From positions 219,039 through 283,038 of the forward strand of contig JADKHO010000003.1 in NCBI GenBank assembly GCA_016721765.1: 64,000 nt of DNA, written 5' to 3'. Under the pieces are notes generated by a model. That model did not search any database, was not told where the DNA came from, and saw nothing but the letters and a program-made list of their open reading frames with translations. Both the position numbers and the translations under genes were made by a program. The stretch's first letter is position 1; the number at the start of each line of letters is the position of its first letter. The DNA is from Bacteroidota bacterium. GTDB lineage: Bacteria; Bacteroidota; Bacteroidia; UBA4408. Below are positions 53,801 through 60,878 of the stretch, piece by piece.

Positions 53801-54867
53801 ATTGCCGGATTGCTATTGGTCCAAGAAAAGACAGTTCCAGTATTAACACTTGTAACCGGCACAATAGGAGAAATTGCTCCGTTGCACACACTTTTATTAG
53901 AGATGGGAGTAACAGTTGGATCTGCTAAAACTGTAATGGTGAAATTAGCTCCATTACCGGTGCAACCATTTAATGTTGGTAATACTGTAATGGCAGCATT
54001 AATTGGGAAAGCCATTGCGTTTGTTGTGGTAAATGCCGGAAGATCGCCACTACCGCTTGCTCCAAGTCCTACTGAGTAGGTAAACACATTTGTCCAACTG
54101 TAAGTGGCTCCGGGCGGTGAGCTTACAAATGCACTTGCAGGAACAGCCACGCCTTTACAATAGGATTGGTTCGAAAAATTTGTGATGCTAGGTTTAGGTT
54201 TTACCGTAACTGTAAAATTTAAGCTGCTTCCAACACATCCACTGTTTGTAGGTGTAATGGTTATTGTTCCTGAAATATTTACTAGTCCTGGATTAGCGGC
54301 TCCAAAAGCCGTTGTATTTCCTGTGCTACCGGCTCCTAGTCCAATATTAATGTTCGTATTAGACCAGGTATAAGTGGTGGCGACCAAATTACTTGTTAGC
54401 GTACTTGCAGGTACCACATTTCCCGGGCAAACCGTTTGTGTTGATGGCATTCCCCCAGTTATGGTTGGTCTAGGTTTAACGATAAAATTAAATGTTGTGA
54501 TTGCGCCAATACATGCCCCTAGGGTCGGTGTAACTGTAATGGTGGCAATTATTGGTGTTAGTCCTATGCAGGTGGCGGTAAATGCAGGAATATCACCAAT
54601 GCCATTTGCTGCCAAGCCTATTGAAGGATCGCTATTTGTCCAAGTATATGTTGCTCCGGCAGGGGAACTTGCAAAAGCAGTTAATGGCACATTGCTGCCA
54701 TCACAGGTAATTATGTTCGAAATTGGAATAACAGTAACGCAGGGTGTGAACAACAAATTGTTTGCTGCGCCTGCATTTGAAGCATGTCCGGCATGAGCTG
54801 AAAAAATACTCAGCAATAAAATAAGAATGGATAGGCAATATTTATTCAAAACTCCTTTTTTTGTCAA
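47836..54867 (-). CDS. Giant T9SS type B protein with 21 PKD-like repeats
   Basis: 2343 residues, secreted. A signal peptide (CLSILILLLSIFSAHAG) is followed by 21 repeats of about 80-90 residues, each with a 'YxWTNxNxxIGLxxxGxGxIPxF' core, an 'xIxVTPTLNGCxG' strand and a 'PKPxVxxxxNQxxCxG' linker containing two Cys. Two modules of a different type (EWYxxxxGGxxLxxG then WDxPxNxGFSN) interrupt the array. A PKD domain (about 2165-2240; DFTFSPETPSLINPLVHFNQ, WDFGDGFTS) and a gliding-motility C-terminal domain (YIPNAFTPDGDDRNDTFLP to the end) close the protein, the latter being a type B sorting signal. TTG start. A cell-surface adhesin or stalk-like role is inferred. Confidence 0.92.
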   Translation of the reverse strand: MTKKGVLNKYCLSILILLLSIFSAHAGHASNAGAANNLLFTPCVTVIPISNIITCDGSNVPLTAFASSPAGATYTWTNSDPSIGLAANGIGDIPAFTATCIGLTPIIATITVTPTLGACIGAITTFNFIVKPRPTITGGMPSTQTVCPGNVVPASTLTSNLVATTYTWSNTNINIGLGAGSTGNTTAFGAANPGLVNISGTITITPTNSGCVGSSLNFTVTVKPKPSITNFSNQSYCKGVAVPASAFVSSPPGATYSWTNVFTYSVGLGASGSGDLPAFTTTNAMAFPINAAITVLPTLNGCTGNGANFTITVLADPTVTPISNKSVCNGAISPIVPVTSVNTGTVFSWTNSNPAIGLAANGVGDVSSFAAVNNTAANIVSTITITPSNGLCSGILSSFTITVKPSPTIAAPVNQITCPGNIVASPVLVSNPVGASYSWVNDNTTIGLASNASGNVPAFMTQNLGLTSISGNVTITPTLNSCVGSAVSYSITVKPKPVVVGTSNQTYCIGDNVPASNWISNPPGATYTWTNVYTYFMGLVASGVGNLPAYTTVNGSTFPITSNISVTPTLNGCAGIASNYNISVMNKVTMNIIANQSICEGSLVAAPAYTSPYSGVTYAWANNNTAIGIGASGIGNINSFTATNSTNSAIIGNITVTPAYNGCPGTATVYSVTVKGRITASVPSNQLLCDGTPVAATNFTSSPAGASFSWTNDNTSIGLGASGSGNIPAFTSTNAGTTPILGNITVIPTLAGCVGIASTYTISLNASPVVVLPANQSICSGVNSPLLNFTSVPAGATFAWTNSNAAIGLASSGSGAIPAFLASNPGSSNSAGTISVSATLNGCTGTPGTYSITVKPLPVVSGLSNQIVCTGANVASSAFSSSPAGASFSWTNSNSSIGLGASGTGNLPPFVASNSTNAYLNATITVTPTQNGCVGTSDTYSLSVAPTASVSAPLNQSVCAGTLIPINNIVSSPAGTNYTWTNNNTAIGLAVNGIGDVPSFTALNTGTVPEISTITITPDFGGCNGTAVSYTITVNPLPTVSTPVNQIACPGGSIPAANFTSVPPGASFSWTNTNSTIGLSGNGLGNITAFSALNISSSASIATISVTPSLNTCVGTASNYTITVNPNPELTPVSNQILCNGAVVAASTFSSVPLGASFSWTNSNSTIGLAANGIGDTPGFVTVNAGASASVASISVTPTLNGCTGAPFNYSITVNPTPVAPLATGITECPNTAVNLSASAPAGTIEWYDLAVGGTLLSSGPNFTTPLLAASTNYFVQASINTCKSSRTLVPVTISNVMTVNAGLPDTICEGTVAQLQANPQGAAYTYVWDAPGNAGFSNLSNPAVAPLSTTTYTVTVSKTGGCVGTSTVKINVTAKPILLPLSNVSVCSGSNSTASSFTSIPPGASYVWTNSDISIGLASNGIGNVPSFSAINFGSSAVLANINVLPSLNGCNGTALNYVISVEPKPTVSIPLSSSYCVGTLVPATNFVSTPLGASFSWTNTENGIGMGLSGNGNIPAFTTTNGGNSDLTGTINVTPTLNGCVGSPSNYNIIVKATPQAIAPVTQTACAGSNFLPVNFSSIPAGASYLWTNTNTAIGLAANGAGNISSFPATNAGTTILQSTISITPTLNGCIGSSTNFLMEVNPQPALIGTTNQTVCDGAIFSASNFSSTPSGASYSWTNSNPSIGLAPSGTGNTPLFTASNSSSALISGVVTVTPVLNGCAGATSNFTLSVKPKPVVVLPAALSICNGENSAPIVLSSNPIGASITWQNSNPGIGLSANGIGNIPSFIASNSGSSLASATVLVTPTLNACVGVTQNFAIDVKPTPVAPTVANATVCVNTSAQLTATAPGGNYEWYSASSGGSPLFTGVSYSTPTLTTNTIYFVQTNMGGCVSARTQVNAFITGFFVASAGPDDSICSGANYTLQASPNLPGYSCIWDEPSNPGFSNNFITTITPGLSKIYIAKITGPGGCVVSDTVFIKVNPVPVVTPPSGLSICNGASTLPINFNAFPISSVCTWTNSNQAIGLIAAGSGNISAFVATNSTQSNISASISVQPSYHGCVGITNNFSIVVKPTPQITSILLDLQVCSGELVPANTISVTPASSNISWTNSNTSIGLSSSGSTNMPSFIADNNTGSTQSGLLKFTPTFQGCLGNAITYNVFVNASPLADFTFSPETPSLINPLVHFNQSSQYAQSYVWDFGDGFTSTETSPVHSYQDTGCFTTQLIAENVNGCKDTLQQLVCVESTFTLYIPNAFTPDGDDRNDTFLPVGFGISEKNYELIIFDRLGDEIFRSNDLAVGWNGKGEGLFSKGDYGVNGYIYKISCRDLEGNNHNYVGQVLLIR

Positions 54868-55079
54868 TACAATTTACAAGGATAGTAATTTTGGTTAAAA
54901 TTCCAAAATTTATCTTGCTGATTTATAGATAGATATTCTAATTTAAACCTTGATAAAAGCAGGTTTACGAGAATTGTCGACAAAATGTTACTATTCGTCT
55001 TTAATCTAATGCAGGCAGGTGTTTCAATGTCATTAGATAGGAAGGCTTGTAATGAGTACAAAAAACTTATCGAAACTTA

Positions 55080-56033
55080 TTATTGTTTAAAAAAGCTATC
55101 AATGAATTCATTTTTATTGAAAACCTGTAAATCGTCCATTTTTTCGCCAACACCAATGTATTTAACCGGAATTTTAAATTGATCGGAAATGCCAATCACC
55201 ACGCCGCCTTTAGCTGTTCCGTCAAGCTTTGTAAGTGCTAATGCATTTACATCAGTGGCGGCTGTAAATTGTTTGCATTGCTCAATTGCATTTTGACCGG
55301 TAGAAGCATCCAGTACAAGCAAAATTTCGTGAGGTGCATCCGGAACAATTTTTTGCATCACTTTTTTAATCTTACTTAATTCATTCATCAGGTTCACCTT
55401 GTTGTGCAAGCGACCAGCTGTATCAATTATTACTACGTCGGCTTCCTTGGCTACAGCCGATTTAAGTGTATCGAATGCTACAGAAGCGGGGTCGGCATTC
55501 ATACCTTGTGAAACAATGGGAACACCAACTCTTTCGGACCAAATAGTAAGTTGGTCAACAGCAGCTGCACGAAAGGTATCGGCAGCGCCCAGTATAACAG
55601 ATTTCCCTGCTTTTTTAAACTGATGTGCCAGCTTTCCGATGGTAGTAGTTTTACCCACTCCATTCACCCCAACAACCATTATTACGTATGGTTTGTGGCC
55701 AACAGGAACAGTAAATTCAAGTAAATCGGTGGTATTATTTTCCGAAAGAAGGGCGGCAATTTCTTCTTTCATAATGTCATTTAATTGAGCCGTTCCCACG
55801 TATTTGTCTTTAGATACGCGGCTTTCAATGCGTTCAATAATTTTAAGCGTGGTGCTCACACCCAAATCGGAGGAGATTAAGATTTCCTCCAGGTTATCCA
55901 ACACTTCTGCATCCACAGTTGATTTACCAACGATGGCTTTAGCAAGTTTGGAGAAGATGGAAGTTTTGGTTTTTTCTAATCCTTTATCTAAGCTTTCTTT
56001 TTTTTCTTTCGAAAAGAAACTAAATAATCCCAT
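55080..56033 (-). CDS. ftsY: Signal recognition particle receptor FtsY
   Basis: 317 residues, the SRP receptor GTPase that docks ribosome-SRP complexes at the membrane. N-terminal helical bundle (about 1-95), then the NG domain: G1 GVNGVGKTTTIGKLAHQFK, ADTFRAAAVDQL, G3 DTAGRLHNK, G4 TKLDGTAKGG, and VGEKMDDLQVFNKNEF at the end. The short acidic N-terminus is typical in this phylum. Lies 124 bases downstream of the DUF4295 gene with a terminator between them, in the common rpmB-rpmG-DUF4295-ftsY order of Bacteroidota, except that rpmB is displaced. Confidence 0.97.
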   Translation of the reverse strand: MGLFSFFSKEKKESLDKGLEKTKTSIFSKLAKAIVGKSTVDAEVLDNLEEILISSDLGVSTTLKIIERIESRVSKDKYVGTAQLNDIMKEEIAALLSENNTTDLLEFTVPVGHKPYVIMVVGVNGVGKTTTIGKLAHQFKKAGKSVILGAADTFRAAAVDQLTIWSERVGVPIVSQGMNADPASVAFDTLKSAVAKEADVVIIDTAGRLHNKVNLMNELSKIKKVMQKIVPDAPHEILLVLDASTGQNAIEQCKQFTAATDVNALALTKLDGTAKGGVVIGISDQFKIPVKYIGVGEKMDDLQVFNKNEFIDSFFKQ

Positions 56034-56102
56034 GTATTTTGTTGTTTTTGGATGAATGTTATTGCTTCGGATGGGTATTTACGCTGTTAATACAGGAAAC
56101 AG

Positions 56103-56135
56103 AAAAAGCTTCTTCCCGATGGAAAGAAGCTTTTT
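56103..56135 (-). terminator. Terminator between DUF4295 and ftsY
   Basis: A 12-bp perfect stem (AAAAAGCTTCTT / AAGAAGCTTTTT) with a 9-base loop, 23 bases after the DUF4295 stop on the minus strand and 70 bases before ftsY. Followed on that strand by TTTTTCTGTTT. ftsY probably has its own promoter or depends on readthrough. Confidence 0.8.
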
Positions 56136-56157
56136 ATAATACCTACCAATTCAAAGA

Positions 56158-56310
56158 TTAGGGTTTGAAAAAATCTTTGATGTGGTCGTTGTGAACGATT
56201 TCTTCTTTAAAGGTAAAGGCTCCTGTTTTTGGAGATTTCACCATTTTAATCACTTTGGTAAAGTTGTTTCCTTTACCTGATTTTAGCGTTGCAACTACTT
56301 TCTTAGCCAT
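56158..56310 (-). CDS. DUF4295 family protein
   Basis: A 50-residue protein on the minus strand from ATG at 56310 to TAA at 56158-56160. It starts MAKKVVATLKSGKGNNF and contains TKVIKMVKSPKTGAFTF, then EEIVHNDHIKDFF near the end. This is the Bacteroidota DUF4295 family, almost always found between rpmG and ftsY and thought to be ribosome-linked because of the neighbourhood. Strongly basic first half. 70 bases downstream of rpmG. Confidence 0.9.
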   Translation of the reverse strand: MAKKVVATLKSGKGNNFTKVIKMVKSPKTGAFTFKEEIVHNDHIKDFFKP

Positions 56311-56380
56311 TGTTTATTAGTTTTTGGATTCGGATGTTGGTGTATTGATAAAGCATCAATGCCCTGAAATCTGAAACCGA

Positions 56381-56563
56381 TTATTTAATTTCTTTGTGAA
56401 CTGTTTTTTTCTTCAAAATCGGGTTGAATTTTTTCAACTCAATTCGGTCAGGACTATTTCTTTTGTTTTTTGTAGTGATGTAACGCGAAGTTCCCGGCTT
56501 GCCGCTGTCTTTGTGCTCAGTACACTCTAAAATTACCTGAATTCTGTTGCCTTTTTTTGCCAT
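56381..56563 (-). CDS. rpmG: 50S ribosomal protein L33
   Basis: 60 residues: MAKKGNRIQVILECTEHKDS, then SRYITTKNKRNSPDRIELKKFNP. L33 occurs as zinc-binding (four Cys) or Cys-free paralogs; this one keeps a single Cys (Cys14) and lacks both CxxC pairs, so it is of the zinc-independent type. Its promoter appears to be the TACATTTG box at 56662-56669, with a short hairpin in the leader. In Bacteroidota rpmB normally comes just before it; here rpmB is 5.9 kb away. Confidence 0.95.
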   Translation of the reverse strand: MAKKGNRIQVILECTEHKDSGKPGTSRYITTKNKRNSPDRIELKKFNPILKKKTVHKEIK

Positions 56564-56638
56564 CTTTTCTTAATTTTTTTAGGCGATGTACCGCTTTTAT
56601 CTAGCAGTTAAACCACTCACCAATAAGCTTTAACAATT

Positions 56639-56669
56639 ATCCCCTTTTTTAAATGGGGATGCAAATGTA
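56639..56669 (-). promoter_or_regulatory. rpmG promoter and leader hairpin
   Basis: Minus-strand TACATTTG at 56662-56669 matches the -7 box TAnnTTTG. The expected start of the RNA then falls near 56656, right at a hairpin ATCCCC-N10-GGGGAT (56639-56660). A stem at the very 5' end of the transcript may protect it or serve in ribosomal-protein autoregulation; that is inference. Confidence 0.5.
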
Positions 56670-56809
56670 ATATTTTTATCTAAATAAGTAAACAACCTCG
56701 TGAATTTTTATTTTTTTGAGAAAAATGTTCGAATTTGAGGCGTTCATTCCTCACCTTCCTAAACAATGGAGAAACAGAAAATTCTAATTGAGTGGTTGTA
56801 CCACTCATT

Positions 56810-57985
56810 TTATGCCGGTAAAAGTCTAATTTTTTTCAAGAACCTTCGTTCCGCCTTTTCTGTATCCAACCTAATTCCTGCGAAAACTAAAAACTTTCGA
56901 TTGTTATAGTCGATTAAGAGATTATTTGTGGAGTAATTTATTAAATTCTCATTTATGAAGAAAAGGCCGATGAAATACTTTCTCTTATCGTATCTAATCG
57001 CAAATCGAGTATTTAATTTATCAATAAAAGCTGCCTTTTGCTTAATTGATATTTGATTCAGGAGTTTTTGATCTGTAAAATCAATTCCAATACCATTAAT
57101 AATAGAACCAGTTAAAATGAAATGCTTTTTTAAAACTAAAGAATAACCATATCCGGTATTGATTCCCATGCTTTGAAAGCGAATGGCATTTGTAGTTGCC
57201 AAGTCTTTAAAATTTGATTGAATCAAGGAAGGAGTCAGTGTTTGTGTATTGCTTAGATTTAAATAAGTGTAAAATAGCCCAACTATTCCCGAACCTGCAG
57301 ATTTTTTTTGAATTTCGGTAAAAGTAAAGGAGCCACGAAAAGAAAACTTTTTGTAGTTGAAAATATAGCTGCTGGATAGTCCAAACGCATATAACTTCGC
57401 ATTTGGCAGGAGCATAAAATTTTGTCCTGTGACTAATTTATAATTCGGAAATGCATTGCTGTTTTTAATATAAAACCCTTCATAATTTAGATAATAAGTA
57501 TCGGTTACTATTTTTTTTCCGTAAAAATTAAAATTTAAGTCAATATGCTTTCGCGTTTTTCCTTTCTCACTATATCCTTTTTGTTTAAATGAAATACCGG
57601 TATTCAGCACTAAGGTGGCAAAACGATTGCTGAACATAAAACCGAGCACATAATTATCATTTGGCTGAAATATTAGTTTTTCAGATTTTGAAGTGTTGCT
57701 GTTTTCTTCCAGGCTTATTCCCTGCGTTTTTAAAATAAAGGGCAATGAAACTATTGTTTTATGTTTAAGTGAATGAAAATAAAGTGTATCCGTTTTTTTA
57801 ATAGAATCATTGTAAAGTATATGTACAAATTTTCGATGCGGGAGCAGCATAAATTTCACAAATGAACTTTCTTTTTTTAAAGAGTCTGTTTGAGAAAAAG
57901 CCGCAGAAGGTGGGATGAAGAGAAGAATTAGGAGAAGGAAAGGGTAAAGTGATTTATTGTTTTTCAATGCAATACTTATTTTCAA
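56810..57985 (-). CDS. DUF4421-like outer-membrane protein
   Basis: 391 residues. Signal peptide (SLYPFLLLILLFIPPSAAFSQ) preceded by a basic stretch; the start is TTG, with a second in-frame TTG six codons later that would give a more usual signal peptide. The body has the DUF4421 pattern: FQPNDNYVLGFMFSNRFATL, IDLNFNFYGKKIVTDTYYLN, YEGFYIKN, SSSYIFNYKKFSFRGSFTF, and ends in LFFINENLINYS...FLVFAGIRL, a barrel-like C-terminal. Function unknown. It is the first gene in the 5.9-kb stretch that splits rpmB from rpmG. Confidence 0.75.
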   Translation of the reverse strand: MKISIALKNNKSLYPFLLLILLFIPPSAAFSQTDSLKKESSFVKFMLLPHRKFVHILYNDSIKKTDTLYFHSLKHKTIVSLPFILKTQGISLEENSNTSKSEKLIFQPNDNYVLGFMFSNRFATLVLNTGISFKQKGYSEKGKTRKHIDLNFNFYGKKIVTDTYYLNYEGFYIKNSNAFPNYKLVTGQNFMLLPNAKLYAFGLSSSYIFNYKKFSFRGSFTFTEIQKKSAGSGIVGLFYTYLNLSNTQTLTPSLIQSNFKDLATTNAIRFQSMGINTGYGYSLVLKKHFILTGSIINGIGIDFTDQKLLNQISIKQKAAFIDKLNTRFAIRYDKRKYFIGLFFINENLINYSTNNLLIDYNNRKFLVFAGIRLDTEKAERRFLKKIRLLPA

Positions 57986-58171
57986 TTCATTTAATGTTTG
58001 ATTTCAACCATTTGTTTCAACAAGCCTTACTTTACACTGCCCTTTGTAATGTTTGATTTACTTTGCCAACTGCTTCAGGCCAATGGAGTCCAAAATAAAT
58101 AATTTATAGCTAAGTACGTCCTAAGCTAAATAAATTTCTATTCCCTTAGCTTGAATATTTACGAGCGAAAA

Positions 58172-58297
58172 TTAGCAACTCGAGCGGTTTTCAGGCATGG
58201 AATTCACCTCTCGTGCAACTCTTTTTGACTTGAGTGTTTTTATAAATTTTTTTGCCGAATCGATTTTTCCTTCAGCAACGCCATTAAGGTTTTGCAC
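58172..58297 (-). other. Short open frame, possible coding relic
   Basis: A 41-residue frame from GTG at 58297 reads as fluent protein (NGVAEGKIDSAKKFIKTLKS) unlike the repeats around it, but it has no ribosome-binding site and no family match. It lies in the 650-base gene-free stretch 57986-58636 and may be a scrap of a lost gene. Confidence 0.2.
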
Positions 58298-58367
58298 AAG
58301 TTAATAGTTTACCTTCATTCCAATCCTAACAGATATAGGCTTTTAAAATAAGCACATGCAAAACGCA

Positions 58368-58399
58368 CAAAACCCGGAAGAATTAGCTTTCGGGTTTTG
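58368..58399. terminator. Hairpin, terminator-like
   Basis: Stem of 13 bp (CAAAACCCGGAAG / CTTTCGGGTTTTG, one G-T pair) with a 6-base loop. On the plus strand it is followed by TTAAATAAAAA. No gene ends nearby, so the strand is unclear. Confidence 0.45.
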
Positions 58400-58462
58400 T
58401 TAAATAAAAATATATAAATTTAAAATGATCGCCTTTCTTTAAAAATTCTTATTCAGAATCCC

Positions 58463-58636
58463 CCTTCGACTCCGCTCAGGAGGACAAAGTGTTTCAATAT
58501 TATCAGAATATTTAAGAGGCTAATCAACACATCAGTTAATCATCCTTCGACTCCGCTCAGGATGACAAGGTGTTTCAATATTATCAGAATATTTAATCGG
58601 CTAATCGGCTAATTAGCTAATCAACACATCAGCTAA
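58463..58636. repeat. Dispersed repeat block abutting the 3' end of the T9SS gene
   Basis: Two units, starting CCTTCGACTCCGCTCAGG at 58463 and 58544, then GTGTTTCAATATTATCAGAA, then octamer repeats (CGGCTAAT, CAGCTAAT, CAACACAT). The block ends directly at the stop codon of the gene at 58637. Very similar blocks occupy 60600-60878. Confidence 0.9.
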
Positions 58637-60271
58637 TCATTCAAATACAATCTTCCCACTATAACTCTTAGTCCCATTGCTTAGCACCGCATTATACAAG
58701 CCTTTGGCTTCTGCTTCCAAACTGAGTTTTATTTTACCTTCATTCATCTCTAGTTTTTTTTGTTGGATGAGTTTGCCGGAGCTGTTGTAAATGCTAAGTA
58801 CCAGGTTTTTCTCATGCAAAAATTCATCGGGTACGGTAATATTGCATTTGCCTTCGTTGGGGTTGGCGTGGATGAAGAGTTGGTTGTTTGTACTTCGACG
58901 TGGATCGGGAATTCCGGTGATGGCGTCGTGTTTGGCGATGAAGATATCGCCTGCTCCAAATGTGATGAATGATGAATTTGCAATTGTTATGTTGTAGTAA
59001 AATTCTGAGCCTAAATAGAAACTTCCGTTTGGACCGACAGATATTTTGACACCTACAGCATTTGGCACTTGCGTTATTCCCATACAATGACCTAAGGAGT
59101 CATATCTTGTAACGAATATTTCATTTGGGCTTGATGAGTTAATGGAAAAAGAATCAAGAGTCAATGCGCCAGAAAAGCTTCCCCCTATATATGTACTACC
59201 GTCTAATGCAGTTGAGATAGCACCACTAGTAACATCGTTGGTAGAACCTGATTGTTTTACCCATATGAGATTACCTAAAGAGTTATATTTTGCAATAAAC
59301 ATATCATAATTAGGGTTAGTGAGTGAAATTGTTCCGAAGTTAAGGCTATCCTTAAAAGTTCCTGCAATAAAAAAATTACCAGACGAGTCAACATCTAATG
59401 TTGCAAACAAGTAATTTTTGGCTTTTACTGGTTTATACCAAAGAATATTTCCAAAATTATCAAATTTAGCAAAAAGCATATTTTTTGTAGAAGTTGAAAT
59501 ATAAATTGAGCTATCAATCCAAACTGTATCATTTGTTGTTCCAAATAGAGAGTAAATTGAGTTATTAGCAAAAAAGAGTTTTCCTGATCCCGTATTTTTC
59601 CCAATATTCTTTGCCCAAACAGCATTTCCATCTTGGTCTAATTTAGCCCAAAAGAAGCCAGCAGTAATACTGACACTGTCGATATAAAGTAAATTATTAG
59701 TATATCCTGACAAATAGATATCACCTGTTAGGTTACAGGAAACAGAAGCGGAAGCCGAGACCCCAATATTTCCATAGGTTTTTGACCATAAGAATGTTCC
59801 ACTAAAATCAATTTTGGTAACGAAAAGTGTACCCATTCCGTTTAAGGTTACATTTCCAAAAGTAGCGCCCCCCCAAAGTTGCCCTGTTATAATGATGGAA
59901 CTAGTAAAAGTGTCTATTTCCAAGCCATAAGAATATTCGCAATTTGCACAATTTGAACCTCCTTGATTTGGATTACTTCCGCCGAGGCTACGTGTCCATA
60001 AGATTGAGCCACTACTTGAGTATTTTGCGATAAAAATTTGATTTACACCAATATTATAAACCGTATCAGTATCGAATAACATATACGGAGCCCATGGATT
60101 ATTTGTACTGAACTGCCCTAAAACATAGACATTTCCGATATTGTCTGTACAAACACTTGAAATGTTTTCAACAGAAACGCTTCCTGCACGTTTTGCCCAT
60201 TGCCAGTTTTGAGCATTAGAGGTGGCTGATGGAATGAGACAAATAAAGAGAAGGAATAAACGGGTTTTCAT
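58637..60271 (-). CDS. Secreted T9SS cargo protein with SBBP-type repeats
   Basis: 544 residues. Signal peptide (FLLFICLIPSATSNAQ), then repeats such as KYSSSGSILWTRSLGG, KIDFSGTFLWSKTYG, KLDQDGNAVWAKNIG, KFDNFGNILWYKPV and KYNSLGNLIWVKQSG about every 55 residues: blades of an SBBP-type propeller. A C-terminal sorting domain (about 470-544; FIHANPNEGKCNIT, then GLYNAVLSNGTKSY) makes it T9SS cargo. It resembles the DFDPGPG-repeat protein at 33.4 kb in repeat type. Flanked on both sides by related repeat blocks. Confidence 0.85.
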   Translation of the reverse strand: MKTRLFLLFICLIPSATSNAQNWQWAKRAGSVSVENISSVCTDNIGNVYVLGQFSTNNPWAPYMLFDTDTVYNIGVNQIFIAKYSSSGSILWTRSLGGSNPNQGGSNCANCEYSYGLEIDTFTSSIIITGQLWGGATFGNVTLNGMGTLFVTKIDFSGTFLWSKTYGNIGVSASASVSCNLTGDIYLSGYTNNLLYIDSVSITAGFFWAKLDQDGNAVWAKNIGKNTGSGKLFFANNSIYSLFGTTNDTVWIDSSIYISTSTKNMLFAKFDNFGNILWYKPVKAKNYLFATLDVDSSGNFFIAGTFKDSLNFGTISLTNPNYDMFIAKYNSLGNLIWVKQSGSTNDVTSGAISTALDGSTYIGGSFSGALTLDSFSINSSSPNEIFVTRYDSLGHCMGITQVPNAVGVKISVGPNGSFYLGSEFYYNITIANSSFITFGAGDIFIAKHDAITGIPDPRRSTNNQLFIHANPNEGKCNITVPDEFLHEKNLVLSIYNSSGKLIQQKKLEMNEGKIKLSLEAEAKGLYNAVLSNGTKSYSGKIVFE

Positions 60272-60381
60272 AGATTAAATGTAACAATAAAAATTATAGT
60301 TAATTCCATCAATAATGCTTCTCTTCAATTTCAGCATTCAACCAAATCCCTTCTCAAAATAATAAGCTTTCTAAAAATCAG

Positions 60382-60555
60382 GTTCCAATCCACCCCCTGC
60401 CCCCGCCGGCGGGGGATATAAAAATTTCCGAAGCAGCTTTCTCAAAAATTCTCATGCTTTAACTAGTCAAAAGCAAATCCTGAAAAATCATAATCATCTT
60501 AAAAAATCAGCGTTCCAATCCACCCCCTGCCCCCGCCAGCGGGGGATACAAAAAT
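60382..60555. repeat. Two GC-rich palindromic repeats with a link to the 121-bp unit
   Basis: The element TTCCAATCCACCCCCTGC followed by CCCCCGCCGGCGGGGG occurs at 60383-60415 and, with one base changed, at 60513-60545, 130 bases apart. Each can form a strong hairpin of at least 7 bp. Between them, 60474-60516 carries CAAATCC and AATCATAATCATC and ends AATCAGCGTTC, a degenerate piece of the 121-bp tandem unit at 9.4 kb. Part of the 607-base gene-free stretch 60272-60878. Confidence 0.85.
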
Positions 60556-60599
60556 TCGTTAATCCGCATCCCCCTTCTACACCGCTCAGCCAGACTATC

Positions 60600-60878
60600 A
60601 ATATTAAACCAGATAATCAAGAAATCAACTATCAAGAAATCGGCAAATCGGCTTATCAACACATCAGCTAATCGGCTAATCAACACATCAGCTAATCATC
60701 CTTCGACTCCGCTCAGGATGACAAGGTGTTTCAATATAGCAAAGCATTTAATCGGCTAATCACCCTTCGACTCCGCTCAGGATGACATTCTAGCTAATCA
60801 CCCTTCGACTCCGCTCAGGATGACAAGATGTTTCAATAGTATCAGAATATTTAATCGGCTAATCGGCTAATCAACACA
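60600..60878. repeat. Dispersed repeat block abutting the 3' end of the aminopeptidase gene
   Basis: Three further copies of CCTTCGACTCCGCTCAGGAT, interleaved with GTTTCAATA and octamers (CGGCTAAT, CAGCTAAT, CAACACAT). It ends at the stop codon of the gene at 60879. The last 30 bases match the block at 58463-58636 almost exactly, giving direct repeats on both sides of the T9SS gene. Confidence 0.88.

Noticed and set aside
48425..54796. Long plus-strand open frames opposite the giant repeat gene
   Set aside because: They repeat with the same period as the gene on the other strand and translate to low-complexity Pro/Val/Ala sequence; they are a by-product of the repeat composition.
58463..60878. 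Insertion sequence or transposon around the T9SS gene
   Set aside because: The flanking blocks are direct repeats in intergenic DNA; there is no transposase, no inverted terminal repeats and no target-site duplication.
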